The position numbers were made by a program, and so were the translations under genes. The notes under the pieces were generated by a model that was not told the DNA's origin, made no database searches, and saw only the letters and a program-made list of their open reading frames with translations. DNA of 64,000 nt from Spiribacter sp. 2438. Its GTDB lineage: Bacteria; Pseudomonadota; Gammaproteobacteria; Nitrococcales; Nitrococcaceae. The stretch is taken from assembly GCF_009676705.1 (NCBI RefSeq), contig NZ_CP046046.1, positions 1,759,501 through 1,823,500 on the forward strand. Reading direction: 5' to 3'. Positions within the stretch are counted from its first letter, which is position 1. Every line of letters begins with the position of its first letter. Positions 19,326-27,394 of the stretch are shown here, in pieces.

Positions 19326-19732
19326 TGTGGCTCTGCCTCCAATCCCCAGGACTCGGGCGAACTGTAGGGACCATGCAGCCGCGGCGGCCGATAACGCGTG
19401 CCGAACTTCGAATCGTAATCACAGGTCAGGTCCACCTGTACAGCCTCGCCGTCGATCAAACGGAATTCCATCCACCAGCCATAACCAATGTCGACGCGGT
19501 AGCCGTTAGGCTCGGCATCGTCGGAAGGACCGTCGGGCGCCCCCGTGTTCGATACGAAATGACACGGGTGCAATCGGTCGCCGAATGCCTGCTGGATATC
19601 CTGCAGATCAACCGCCGCGTGAAGCACTGAGAGATGCTGCCGCACCGAGAACAGAACACGCGGATGAATGTTAAACGGCTGCCGGCCACGCCAAATCATG
19701 CGCAGGGTTGGGTGCGACGTCGTCCGAAGCAT
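19322..19732 (-). CDS. higB: HigB-like toxin (RelE/ParE superfamily)
   Basis: 136-residue protein encoded directly upstream of, and overlapping, higA. The core follows HigB order: LSVLHAAVDLQDIQQAFGDRLHPC, then YRVDIGYGWWMEFRLIDGEAV and a final VDLTCDYD strand. This suggests a ribosome-dependent mRNA interferase. It is longer than the usual 90-100 residues, with an N-terminal extension, an acidic insert around residues 60-72 and about 28 extra C-terminal residues. Start at 19732 is chosen on the presence of AGGT upstream; a longer frame upstream reads through repeats and is unlikely. Confidence 0.65.
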   Translation of the reverse strand: MLRTTSHPTLRMIWRGRQPFNIHPRVLFSVRQHLSVLHAAVDLQDIQQAFGDRLHPCHFVSNTGAPDGPSDDAEPNGYRVDIGYGWWMEFRLIDGEAVQVDLTCDYDSKFGTRYRPPRLHGPYSSPESWGLEAEPQ

Positions 19733-19931
19733 TTGGATTGTTACCTCGCGTTGGCTGCCTGGAACGAATGGCTGAGGCTCCGGTTTTAGCAGTCGCAAAG
19801 ATGCTCGGGTTGCGAGCGGGTTCACGGTTGGGGGGATTGCGGTGGCGGGTTCAGGTCGCGGGTTCACAGTGGGGGGTTCGCCGTGGCAAGCAAAAGTGAG
19901 AGAAGGCTGGGGGAGTTGTTTTTGGGAAAGA

Positions 19932-19951
19932 GGACGCATGGGCTAAAACGT
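19932..19951 (+). repeat. Dispersed repeat, copy 1
   Basis: GGACGCATGGGCTAAAACGT, preceded by a G-rich stretch containing GTTTTTGGG. The same 20-mer, one or two changes apart, recurs inverted at 20141-20160 and direct at 30531-30550, each with a similar G/T-rich left shoulder, so the whole unit is about 50 bp. Confidence 0.8.
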
Positions 19952-20000
19952 AACGCCCGCTTGCAGACCAAGTACGCGGGACGGAGTGCGTAGTGGCTGG

Positions 20001-20105
20001 TGTCAGCCGATCAGTGGTCGGAAGTCGGCGGTCAGCGGTTGGTGACCGACAGTTGGCGACCGGCAGTTGGCGACCGGCGGTCAGCAGTCGGCAGTCGGCG
20101 GTTCC
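20001..20105. repeat. Degenerate GC-rich tandem repeats
   Basis: Head-to-tail variants of CAGTTGGCGACCGG and CGGTCAGCAGTCGG fill the spacer between the two inverted copies of the dispersed repeat. No open frame or RNA structure can be supported here. Confidence 0.75.
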
Positions 20106-20140
20106 TTAATGGTCGGCAGCCCTATCCTGGTGCGGCACTG

Positions 20141-20160
20141 ACGTTTTAGCCCACGCGTCC
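20141..20160 (-). repeat. Dispersed repeat, copy 2 (inverted)
   Basis: Reverse complement of GGACGCGTGGGCTAAAACGT. With copy 1 it forms an inverted pair bounding 19932-20160, and its right shoulder reads (on the minus strand) G-rich followed by GTGTTTTTCGG, like the other copies. Confidence 0.8.
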
Positions 20161-20178
20161 TACTTGCCGAAAAACACA

Positions 20179-20318
20179 CCCTCCCTCCCCCGGGACGCGG
20201 GAGGGAGGGCGGAGGACGGAGGACGGAGGACGGAGGACGGAAGATGGGATCGCTGAAGAGGGGGCATGTGCCGCGAGCCTACCTCCACGAGCCTACCTCC
20301 ACGAGCCTACCTCCTACG
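20179..20318. repeat. GC hairpin and two tandem repeats downstream of acuI
   Basis: Three elements lie in the 594-bp gene-free stretch after acuI. A strong inverted repeat at about 20179-20209 pairs CCTCCCTCCC with GGGAGGGAGG. Four to five GGAGGAC units lie at 20211-20238. Three CGAGCCTACCTCCA units lie at 20274-20315. The hairpin lacks a T-tract on either strand, so it is not a typical intrinsic terminator. I see no gene between 19733 and 20326. Confidence 0.75.
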
Positions 20319-20326
20319 AGTCGGCC

Positions 20327-21343
20327 TCACCCCCGATGCTCATGCCTCACAACCACCCGCCCCCGCACGCCACCAGCCAGAATTCGGTCGATAGCATCGT
20401 TCAGGCCCTGGAGGTCCACTTCTTCGGCCATGTCGTCCAGGCCCGCGGGGCGCCAGGGGCCGGCCAGGTCGTTCCAGATCTCGCGACGGGGCTCAATGGG
20501 GCAGTTCTGGGACGACACGCCGATCAGCGCAATGTGCCGCAGGATGAACGGAAACACCGTGGTGTGCAGTTCCGGCGAGGCCACCAGGCCGCAGCAGGTG
20601 ACAGTGCCCCACTCGCGGACGCCCTTGATGGCCGCCGCCAGGGGCTCGCCGCCCACGGTGTCCACCACTCCGGCCCAGCGGGCCTTGACCACCGGTCGCT
20701 TGGCGTTGCCATCAGTGAGCGCTTCGCGGGGCAGCACCTCGGCGGCGCCCAGGCCCTCGAGCCATTCCACCGCGTCGGCCTTGCCGCTGACCGCCACCAC
20801 GCGATAGCCCAGTTTCGCGAGGATCGCCACGGCCATACTGCCGACGCCACCGGTGGCGCCCGTGACCAGCACCTCGGTGGTGCCGTCCTTGTCGGGCATA
20901 ACGTTGCGACCCCGCAGCTCGCGGATGCACTGGGCGGCGGTGAAGCCCGCGGTGCCCAGAATCATGGCCTGGCGCGCCGACAGATCGCCGGGGCGGCGCA
21001 CCACCCACTCCGCCGGCACCCGGATGTAGCCGCCGAAGCCGCCCTCGGTTTCCATGCCCAGGTCATAACTGGTGACCAGCACCGGATCGCCGGGTTTCCA
21101 GTCCTCGGACTCGCTGGCCACCACTTCGCCGGCGGCATCAATGCCGGGGGTGTGCGGAAACTCCCGGGTGACACCGGGGTGACCGCTGGCCGACAGGGCG
21201 TCCTTGTAGTTCAGCGCCGACCAGTCCACCCGCACCAGCACCTCGCCGGCGGGCAGGTCGCTGATGGATTGAGGTTCGATGCGGCGGGTGAACTGGTCAC
21301 CCTCCAGATGCACCCGCAGGGCGTCAAACAGTTTCGCGCTCAT
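20327..21343 (-). CDS. acuI: Acrylyl-CoA reductase / YhdH-AcuI family oxidoreductase
   Basis: 338-residue zinc-independent medium-chain dehydrogenase. The substrate domain carries the family motif DWSALNYKDALSASGHPGV (near 40-58). The Rossmann domain has ATGGVGSMAVAILAKLGY (about 162-179) for NADPH. AcuI reduces acrylyl-CoA to propionyl-CoA, a detoxifying step in DMSP and 3-hydroxypropionate metabolism. Stand-alone by layout; ilvA ends 44 bp upstream on the same strand. Exact substrate is inferred from family resemblance. Confidence 0.87.
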   Translation of the reverse strand: MSAKLFDALRVHLEGDQFTRRIEPQSISDLPAGEVLVRVDWSALNYKDALSASGHPGVTREFPHTPGIDAAGEVVASESEDWKPGDPVLVTSYDLGMETEGGFGGYIRVPAEWVVRRPGDLSARQAMILGTAGFTAAQCIRELRGRNVMPDKDGTTEVLVTGATGGVGSMAVAILAKLGYRVVAVSGKADAVEWLEGLGAAEVLPREALTDGNAKRPVVKARWAGVVDTVGGEPLAAAIKGVREWGTVTCCGLVASPELHTTVFPFILRHIALIGVSSQNCPIEPRREIWNDLAGPWRPAGLDDMAEEVDLQGLNDAIDRILAGGVRGRVVVRHEHRG

Positions 21344-21387
21344 GGGTCCCCTCCTCGTTTGGCCCGGAGCACTGTGATCAGTGCCAC

Positions 21388-22899
21388 TCAGCTCAAAAAC
21401 AATGCATAGGCCGGATTGTCGGATTCGTTGCGGTACGGATAGCCCAGCTTGTCCAGACTTTCTTCGAACTGGGCGCGCTGCGCCGGCGGCACCTGAATGC
21501 CCACCAGCACCCGACCATAGTCTGCGCCATGGTTGCGGTAGTGAAAAAGGGAGATGTTCCAGCGCTTGCCCAGGCGCTTGAGAAAGTTCAGCAGCGCGCC
21601 GGGCCGCTCGGGAAACCGCACGTGGTAGAGCACTTCGTCGCCGACGTTGTGGCCGCGGCCGCCCACCATGTGGCGCACGTGCACCTTGGACATTTCATCG
21701 TCGGTGAGATCCAGCACCGGGTAGCCCCGCTCCTCCAGGGCACGAATCACCTCATCGCGCTCATCCAGCCCGTCATTCAGGCCGATGCCTGCAAACACAT
21801 GGGCCTCCTCGGAATGGGCATAACGATAGTTGAACTCGGTGATGGCCCGGTTGCCGATGGTCTCGCAGAATTCCCGAAAGCTGCCCGGCCGCTCGGGGAT
21901 GGTGACCGCCAGCACCGCCTCGCGGTGCTCCCCCAGTTCGGCGCGCTCGGCCACATGGGCAAGGCGCGAGAAGTTCATGTTGGCGCCACAGTTGATGCCG
22001 ATGAGCGTCTCGCCGGTGATGCCGCGCTGCTCCACGTATTTCTTGATGCCGGCCACCGCCAGCGCACCGGCGGGTTCCATCACCGTGCGGGTGTCCTCAA
22101 AGATGTCCTTGATGCCGGCACAGATTTCATCGGTGCTCACCAGCAGGCACTCATCCACCAGCTCGCGGGCAATGCGGAAGGTCTCCTGGCCGATCTGGCG
22201 CACGGCGACGCCGTCGGCAAAGATGCCCACTTCGTCCAGCGTCACCCGACGGCCGGTGGCCATGGCCCGCTCCAGGGTGGGGGCGTCTTCGGGCTCGACG
22301 GCGATGATGCGGATATCCGGACGCAGCTGCTTGATATAGGCCGCAATCCCGGCGATCAGCCCGCCACCGCCCACCGGCACGAACACCGCATGAATGGGGT
22401 GGGGATGCTGGCTGAGGATCTCCATGCCCACAGTGCCCTGGCCGGCAATCACGTCCGGATCGTCATAGGGCGGGATGTAGGTGAGGCCGCGCTCCTCCAC
22501 CAGCTTTTCAGCATGGGCCTTGGCGGCGTCGTAGTTATCGCCGTGCAACACCACCCGGCCACCGAAGTTGCGCACCGCGTTGACCTTGATATCCGGCGTG
22601 GTGCGGGGCATGACGATGGTGGCCCGAATCCCCAGATGCTTCGCCGACAGCGCCACGCCCTGGGCGTGGTTGCCGGCGGAGGAGCAGATCACACCCTTCT
22701 GGCGCTGGGCCTCGGTGAGCCGGGCGATTTTGTTGTAGGCGCCGCGGATCTTGAACGAGAACACCGGCTGGAGGTCTTCGCGCTTGAGCAGGATGTTGTT
22801 GTTGAACCGCCGGGACAGATTGTCCGCCGGGGTGAGCGGCGTCTGCTGGGCAACGTCGTAGACGCTCGCGGTAAGAATGCGTTGCAGATAGGATTTCAT
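21388..22899 (-). CDS. ilvA: Threonine ammonia-lyase, biosynthetic
   Basis: 503-residue PLP enzyme deaminating threonine to 2-oxobutanoate, the first step of isoleucine synthesis. The PLP lysine lies in FSFKIRGAYNKI (about residue 49), followed by SAGNHAQGVA and the phosphate-binding VGGGGLIAGIA. Two C-terminal ACT-like regulatory domains (about 325-410 and 420-500) indicate the isoleucine-inhibited biosynthetic form. Divergent from rpiA across 75 bp, a common gammaproteobacterial arrangement. Confidence 0.95.
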   Translation of the reverse strand: MKSYLQRILTASVYDVAQQTPLTPADNLSRRFNNNILLKREDLQPVFSFKIRGAYNKIARLTEAQRQKGVICSSAGNHAQGVALSAKHLGIRATIVMPRTTPDIKVNAVRNFGGRVVLHGDNYDAAKAHAEKLVEERGLTYIPPYDDPDVIAGQGTVGMEILSQHPHPIHAVFVPVGGGGLIAGIAAYIKQLRPDIRIIAVEPEDAPTLERAMATGRRVTLDEVGIFADGVAVRQIGQETFRIARELVDECLLVSTDEICAGIKDIFEDTRTVMEPAGALAVAGIKKYVEQRGITGETLIGINCGANMNFSRLAHVAERAELGEHREAVLAVTIPERPGSFREFCETIGNRAITEFNYRYAHSEEAHVFAGIGLNDGLDERDEVIRALEERGYPVLDLTDDEMSKVHVRHMVGGRGHNVGDEVLYHVRFPERPGALLNFLKRLGKRWNISLFHYRNHGADYGRVLVGIQVPPAQRAQFEESLDKLGYPYRNESDNPAYALFLS

Positions 22900-22974
22900 G
22901 GCAGAACGGGAGTGGCCCCAAAAGAGTCACAGTGTATAGGAGCGCATCCACAGTGACGAAGGAGCCGGATTTTC

Positions 22975-23637
22975 ATGAGTGCTGAGTCCCAGAAGCAGGC
23001 CGTTGCCGAAGCCGCCGTCGCCGAAGTCGAAGCCGACAGCGTCATTGGTGTCGGCAGCGGCACCACGGTCAACTATTTCATTGACGCACTGGCGGACAGC
23101 GGCAAGAAGGTGGAGGCCGCCGTCGCCGCCTCTGAAGCCAGCGCCGAACGACTCATGACCCATGGCATCGAAGTAGTGGACGCGAACAGCGTGCGCGAGC
23201 TCTCGCTGTACGTGGATGGCGCCGACGAGGTGAACCGCCACCTGCAGATGATCAAGGGCGGTGGCGGCGCCCTGACCCGGGAAAAGATCATCGCCGCGCT
23301 CAGTCAGCGGTTTTTGTGCATCGCCGACGAGAGCAAGCGGGTCACCGTGCTGGGGGATTTCCCGCTGCCGGTGGAGGTGATCCCCATGGCCCGCTCCTAT
23401 GTGGGTCGCAAGCTCATCGAAATGGGCGGCCGGCCGGACCTGCGCAAGGACTTCATCACCGACAACGGCAACATCATTCTGGACGTGCGGCACCTGGACC
23501 TCTCCCAGCCCATCGCCCGGGAGCGGGAGCTCAACGGCATCGCCGGCGTGGTCACCAATGGCCTGTTCGCCGTGCGGCCCGCCGATGAACTATTCGTCGC
23601 CACGGACACCGGCGTGCAGCGATTCGAGGCGGCCTGA
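22975..23637 (+). CDS. rpiA: Ribose-5-phosphate isomerase A
   Basis: 220-residue pentose-phosphate enzyme interconverting ribose-5-P and ribulose-5-P. Signatures are [13 protein letters not shown] (about 24-36), DGADEVN (about 81-87) and [12 protein letters not shown] (about 93-104, catalytic Glu/Lys region). AAGGAG lies 10 bases before the ATG. A TATAGG hexamer near 22935, preceded by TG, is a possible -10 element. Followed 19 bp later by the DUF2905 gene. Confidence 0.96.
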   Translation: MSAESQKQAVAEAAVAEVEADSVIGVGSGTTVNYFIDALADSGKKVEAAVAASEASAERLMTHGIEVVDANSVRELSLYVDGADEVNRHLQMIKGGGGALTREKIIAALSQRFLCIADESKRVTVLGDFPLPVEVIPMARSYVGRKLIEMGGRPDLRKDFITDNGNIILDVRHLDLSQPIARERELNGIAGVVTNGLFAVRPADELFVATDTGVQRFEAA

Positions 23638-23656
23638 GAGGCCGGCCTGAGAGCCC

Positions 23657-23857
23657 ATGCAGAAGCTGCTGATCACCATCGGCCTGGTGATTCTGGTCAT
23701 CGGCCTGCTCTGGCCGGTGATCAGCAAGCTGGGCCTGGGCCGCCTGCCCGGCGACATCCTGGTGCGCCGGGAGGGCTTTACGTTCTACTTTCCGCTCACC
23801 ACGTCGATCGTGGTGAGCGTGGTGGTAACGGCATTAATCTGGTGGTTGAGGAAGTAG
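23657..23857 (+). CDS. DUF2905 small membrane protein
   Basis: 66-residue protein with two TM helices (about 4-24 and 43-62), separated by the family hallmark GLGRLPGDILVRREGFTFYFP. DUF2905 proteins are widespread and uncharacterised. It probably reads through from rpiA, with which it is in tandem. Confidence 0.88.
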   Translation: MQKLLITIGLVILVIGLLWPVISKLGLGRLPGDILVRREGFTFYFPLTTSIVVSVVVTALIWWLRK

Positions 23858-23872
23858 CGCCCCAGCACCTCG

Positions 23873-24817
23873 TTACAGATACCGTTTGTCGTACAACATG
23901 TGCACGCCCTTGTTGCCGTCCACCACCTGGGTGATGTGGAGGTCCCCCACCAGGCTGCACATCATGTAGGCCTGGTTGCGGTCCATGTCGCTACGCGCAG
24001 TGATGTGACTGACCATCTGGCGGACGGTGTCGGCGGCGGCGGCGTCCAGATCATCCGCCAGCCCCATGGCAATCAAGTGGGTCTCCGTCTCGGCAAAAGG
24101 CTGGGTGTAGCCGAGGTCCTTGCGAACGGTCAGGCGGAAGCGCCCGGTCAGCGCGGTTTCAAGGGCATCGATGCAGACCTCGCCGTCCCCCTGGCGACCG
24201 TGGCCATCGCCCGCCGAAAACAATGCCCCGTCGTTAAACACCGGCAGGTACAGCGTGCTGCCCGGTTTGAGCTCTTTGTTGTCCAGGTTGCCGCCGAACG
24301 CCCAGGGAACCGGTGACGAGAGCCTGCCCCAGGCCGGCGGCGGCGCCACGGCCATGATGCCGAAGAAAGGATCGAGTTCGAACTCCACTCCCCACGGCGT
24401 CACCGCCATGCCGCGGTCGCGATCAATGGCGATGTGCTGAGTCTGATAGTCGGTGAACTCGTGGGGCAGAATGCCCTTCAGCGGCAGGATCTGGCAGAAA
24501 CCCCAATCCTGGCGTGGGGTGGCCTCGAGCACCTCCACCTGGAGGACGTCGCCGGGCTTGGCACCCCGCACGTAGACGGGCCCGGTGAGATGATGCACTC
24601 CCTCACCGGATTCCTTGCGCTGCGCATCGAGCACCGCCTTGTGGTCAGGCAGCACGCCGCGCTCGCCCGGGGGCAGATCCCACGGCTCACCGGAAATCGT
24701 ATCAATGGTCACTTCATCGCCGGAGTCGATCTCGAGCGCCGGCTCCCGACGGGCATCCAGGTAACCCCAGGCCACCGTATCCGGGGTCGCCTCCAAATGA
24801 TGGGTCTGACTCATCAA
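23873..24817 (-). CDS. fmdA: Acetamidase/formamidase
   Basis: 314-residue FmdA/AmdA-family amidase releasing ammonia from formamide or acetamide. Visible family segments: GPVYVRGAKPGDVLQVEVLE (about 82-101), GGNLDNKELKPGSTLYLPVF, the catalytic-region SAGDGHGRQGDGEVC with its GDGH element, and a C-terminal SLVGDLHITQVVDGNKGVHM. Last gene of the urtABCDE operon (11-bp gap to urtE), so imported short-chain amides are likely hydrolysed by it. This parallels the fmd gene cluster of Methylophilus. Cytoplasmic, no signal peptide. Confidence 0.9.
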   Translation of the reverse strand: MMSQTHHLEATPDTVAWGYLDARREPALEIDSGDEVTIDTISGEPWDLPPGERGVLPDHKAVLDAQRKESGEGVHHLTGPVYVRGAKPGDVLQVEVLEATPRQDWGFCQILPLKGILPHEFTDYQTQHIAIDRDRGMAVTPWGVEFELDPFFGIMAVAPPPAWGRLSSPVPWAFGGNLDNKELKPGSTLYLPVFNDGALFSAGDGHGRQGDGEVCIDALETALTGRFRLTVRKDLGYTQPFAETETHLIAMGLADDLDAAAADTVRQMVSHITARSDMDRNQAYMMCSLVGDLHITQVVDGNKGVHMLYDKRYL

Positions 24818-24828
24818 TGCATCGCTCC

Positions 24829-25524
24829 TTACATCGCAAACAGTGTTTTGGCCTCATCACCGGCCAGATTCTCGGTGTCGCCCTGACCGACGACCCGGCC
24901 CCGGGCCAGAATCAGATATTGATCACCCACCGCCTTGGCAAAGTCAAAGTACTGCTCCACCAGCAAAATCGACATGGACCCCTTGAGCTGAGCCACCACG
25001 TCTTCGATGGCCTGAATGACATTGGGCTGAATGCCCTCCGTGGGCTCGTCCAGAATCAGCAGGGACGGAGCCCCCATGAGGGCTCGGCCAATGGAGAGCT
25101 GTTGCTGCTGCCCGCCGGAGAGGTCGCCGCCGCGCCGACCCCGCATTTCGTGGAGCACGGGGAAGAGTTCATGCACCTGCTCATACAGCCCCTTGTGCTG
25201 ACTCCGGGGCAGGTGATCGGCGGCGATGGCGAGGTTCTCCCGCACCGACAGGTCCGAAAAAATATCCCGCCCCTGGGGCACATAACCGACCCCCTGACGG
25301 ACCCGCGCATGGGGCAACACCCCGGTCATGGGACGGCCATCGAGGTAGATTTCGCCGCCGCTGACCGGCTCGATGCCCATCAGGCACTTGAGCAGTGTCG
25401 TCTTGCCGGCACCGTTGGTGCCCATCACCGACAGGCACTGACCCGACGGCACATCCACTGAGATCGAGTGCAGGGTCTGGGCGCTGCCGTAATGGTGAGA
25501 GACCTGATCGAGGGTGAACTGCAT
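24829..25524 (-). CDS. urtE: Urea/short-chain amide ABC transporter ATPase UrtE
   Basis: 231-residue LivF-type ATPase: Walker A GTNGAGKTT (35-43), signature LSGGQQQQL, Walker B LLILDEP. The ATG at 25524 is preferred over the adjacent ATG at 25527 and over a much longer upstream frame, because AGGA is then six bases away and the length fits UrtE. Pairs with UrtD in the branched-chain-type importer. Confidence 0.9.
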   Translation of the reverse strand: MQFTLDQVSHHYGSAQTLHSISVDVPSGQCLSVMGTNGAGKTTLLKCLMGIEPVSGGEIYLDGRPMTGVLPHARVRQGVGYVPQGRDIFSDLSVRENLAIAADHLPRSQHKGLYEQVHELFPVLHEMRGRRGGDLSGGQQQQLSIGRALMGAPSLLILDEPTEGIQPNVIQAIEDVVAQLKGSMSILLVEQYFDFAKAVGDQYLILARGRVVGQGDTENLAGDEAKTLFAM

Positions 25525-25549
25525 CATCAATCCTTTCTTGCCGGCACGC

Positions 25550-26299
25550 TCAACGGCCGAGATAAACCCGCATGACTTCCGGATCCTGGGTGACGTGCTC
25601 CATGCTGCCGTCGCAGAGCAGTCGGCCCTCATGCAGGACCGACACATGGTCACTGACCCGACCGACAAACTGCATGTCATGCTCCACCAGCAGAATGCAG
25701 CGCTCAGGGCTTCGGAGGCGCTCAAGGAGATCGGCGGTGGCCTCGCGTTCGCCGTCACTCATGCCGGCCACCGGCTCGTCCAGCATCAGCACCTTGGGGT
25801 CCCGGGCCAGCACCATGCCGATTTCCAGCCACTGTTTCTGACCATGGGCCAGTGTGCCGGCGGGCGCCTCTGCCAGCTCATTCAGCCCGATGGTCCTGAG
25901 CACCGTTTCTACTCGGTCCTGCTTGTCACTGACTTCGCCCCGGGTGAGCTCGCGGATGAGGGAGTCGGGGTAGAGTCTGACCCCCAGGGCGATGTTCTCG
26001 CGCACTTTCAGGTGTTCAAAAACACTAGGGCGCTGAAATTTGCGGCCGATACCGGCCCGGGCACGCTGGGGCAACGTCAGCTTGAGCACATCCGTGGCCC
26101 GGTCCAGCAGGATCGTGCCTCCACTCGGCTGGGTGATGCCCGTGATGACGTCCATGACCGTGGTTTTGCCGGCGCCATTGGGGCCGATGACTCCATGGAT
26201 CGTGCCGTACTCGGCGATAAACGACAGCTCATTCACGGCCCGAAAACCGCTGAACTCAACGCTCAGGCCCTCAATGTAGATCGCGGTGGGCTCAGTCAT
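25550..26299 (-). CDS. urtD: Urea/short-chain amide ABC transporter ATPase UrtD
   Basis: 249-residue LivG-type ATPase: Walker A GPNGAGKTT (39-47). The segment LAHGQKQWLEIGMVLARDP stands in for the usual LSGGQ signature (AHGQ), as is typical of UrtD; Walker B is VLMLDEP. Its start overlaps the urtC stop by 8 bp, so it is coupled to the permease genes. Confidence 0.9.
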   Translation of the reverse strand: MTEPTAIYIEGLSVEFSGFRAVNELSFIAEYGTIHGVIGPNGAGKTTVMDVITGITQPSGGTILLDRATDVLKLTLPQRARAGIGRKFQRPSVFEHLKVRENIALGVRLYPDSLIRELTRGEVSDKQDRVETVLRTIGLNELAEAPAGTLAHGQKQWLEIGMVLARDPKVLMLDEPVAGMSDGEREATADLLERLRSPERCILLVEHDMQFVGRVSDHVSVLHEGRLLCDGSMEHVTQDPEVMRVYLGR

Positions 26300-27389
26300 T
26301 GCGCCTCCGGGAGAACAGCGGACCCGGGTCCATCAGGCCGTTGCGTAGCAACACCACCACGAACAACACCGAGCCGGTGAGGATGAACGGCCAGAGCTCC
26401 GGCATAAAACGCGTCAACCAGAATTTGGCAACACTCACCAGCACCGCACCAACGATGGCACCGTACAGATAGCCCCGGCCGCCAATGGCCACCCACACCG
26501 CAATTTCGATGGACAGCATCGGTGAAAGGAGCTGCGGCGAGGCCACCTGCACCTGGGGCACGTACAGCAGGCCCGCCAGAGCCGCCAGCAGTGCCGAGAG
26601 GCACCACACGCCGGTTTTGACCCACAGGGTTTCATAACCCAACACCCGCAGACGATCCTCATCATCGCGAATGCCGATCAGCAGCTTGCCCAGCGGGCCC
26701 ACGGTCAGCCGCCGCAGGGCAATCAGCGCCATGAACAGCACCAGCGCCGAGACCGTGGCGATGCCGACCCGGAATTCCAGACTGCTCAGGGGCATCCCCA
26801 ATAACGAGCCGAATCCGGATATTCCGTTATTGCCGCCAAAGCCGGTGTCATTGCGGGACATCACCAGCATGGCCGCGTAAACAAACGCCTGACTGAGGAT
26901 CGCGAAGTACACCCCCACCACCCGGGAGCGGAAAGCGAGGAAGCCAATGACAAAAGCCACCAGCGCTGTCAGCACAAAGATCGCGAGCACCGCATAGCCG
27001 AAGTACTCGAAAGCCATCCAATGGGCCGGAAATTCCGATAATCCCATATACTCGAGGAAGGTCGGCACACCGGACTGGCCCACATAACTGGCCTTGATCA
27101 TGTGCATGCCCACCAGGTATCCCCCGATGGCAAAGAAAAGGCCATGCCCCAGGCTCAGATAGCCGGCATAACCCCACACCAAGTCATGGGCGAGTGCCAG
27201 CAGCGCAAACGCCATCACCTGCCCCACCAGGTTGACCTGATACCCGCTCAGGCCGATGGGGGTATCGGCGAGGGGCCCCAGCCCCAGCAGCGGCAAGCCC
27301 AGGGTCACCGCTGCAATCAGTCCCAGCACCGTTAAATAACGTCGGTCCGGCGCTGTGCCCCCACAAATCCATGTCACTACCCCGTGCAT
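26292..27389 (-). CDS. urtC: Urea/short-chain amide ABC transporter permease UrtC
   Basis: 365-residue LivM-type permease with about ten TM helices. Conserved substrate-path segments include LVWGYAGYLSLGHGLFFAIGGY and NNGISGF. It lies 5 bp after urtB and overlaps urtD. The first 20 residues are hydrophilic, matching family members. Confidence 0.9.
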   Translation of the reverse strand: MHGVVTWICGGTAPDRRYLTVLGLIAAVTLGLPLLGLGPLADTPIGLSGYQVNLVGQVMAFALLALAHDLVWGYAGYLSLGHGLFFAIGGYLVGMHMIKASYVGQSGVPTFLEYMGLSEFPAHWMAFEYFGYAVLAIFVLTALVAFVIGFLAFRSRVVGVYFAILSQAFVYAAMLVMSRNDTGFGGNNGISGFGSLLGMPLSSLEFRVGIATVSALVLFMALIALRRLTVGPLGKLLIGIRDDEDRLRVLGYETLWVKTGVWCLSALLAALAGLLYVPQVQVASPQLLSPMLSIEIAVWVAIGGRGYLYGAIVGAVLVSVAKFWLTRFMPELWPFILTGSVLFVVVLLRNGLMDPGPLFSRRRND

Positions 27390-27394
27390 CGTTA

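Noticed and set aside
20001-20318. Possible CRISPR array or small RNA locus
   Set aside because: Several short degenerate tandem repeats of different period without unique spacers; no promoter or conserved RNA structure seen.
21529-22956. 475-codon plus-strand ORF over ilvA
   Set aside because: Antisense shadow of a well-conserved threonine ammonia-lyase.
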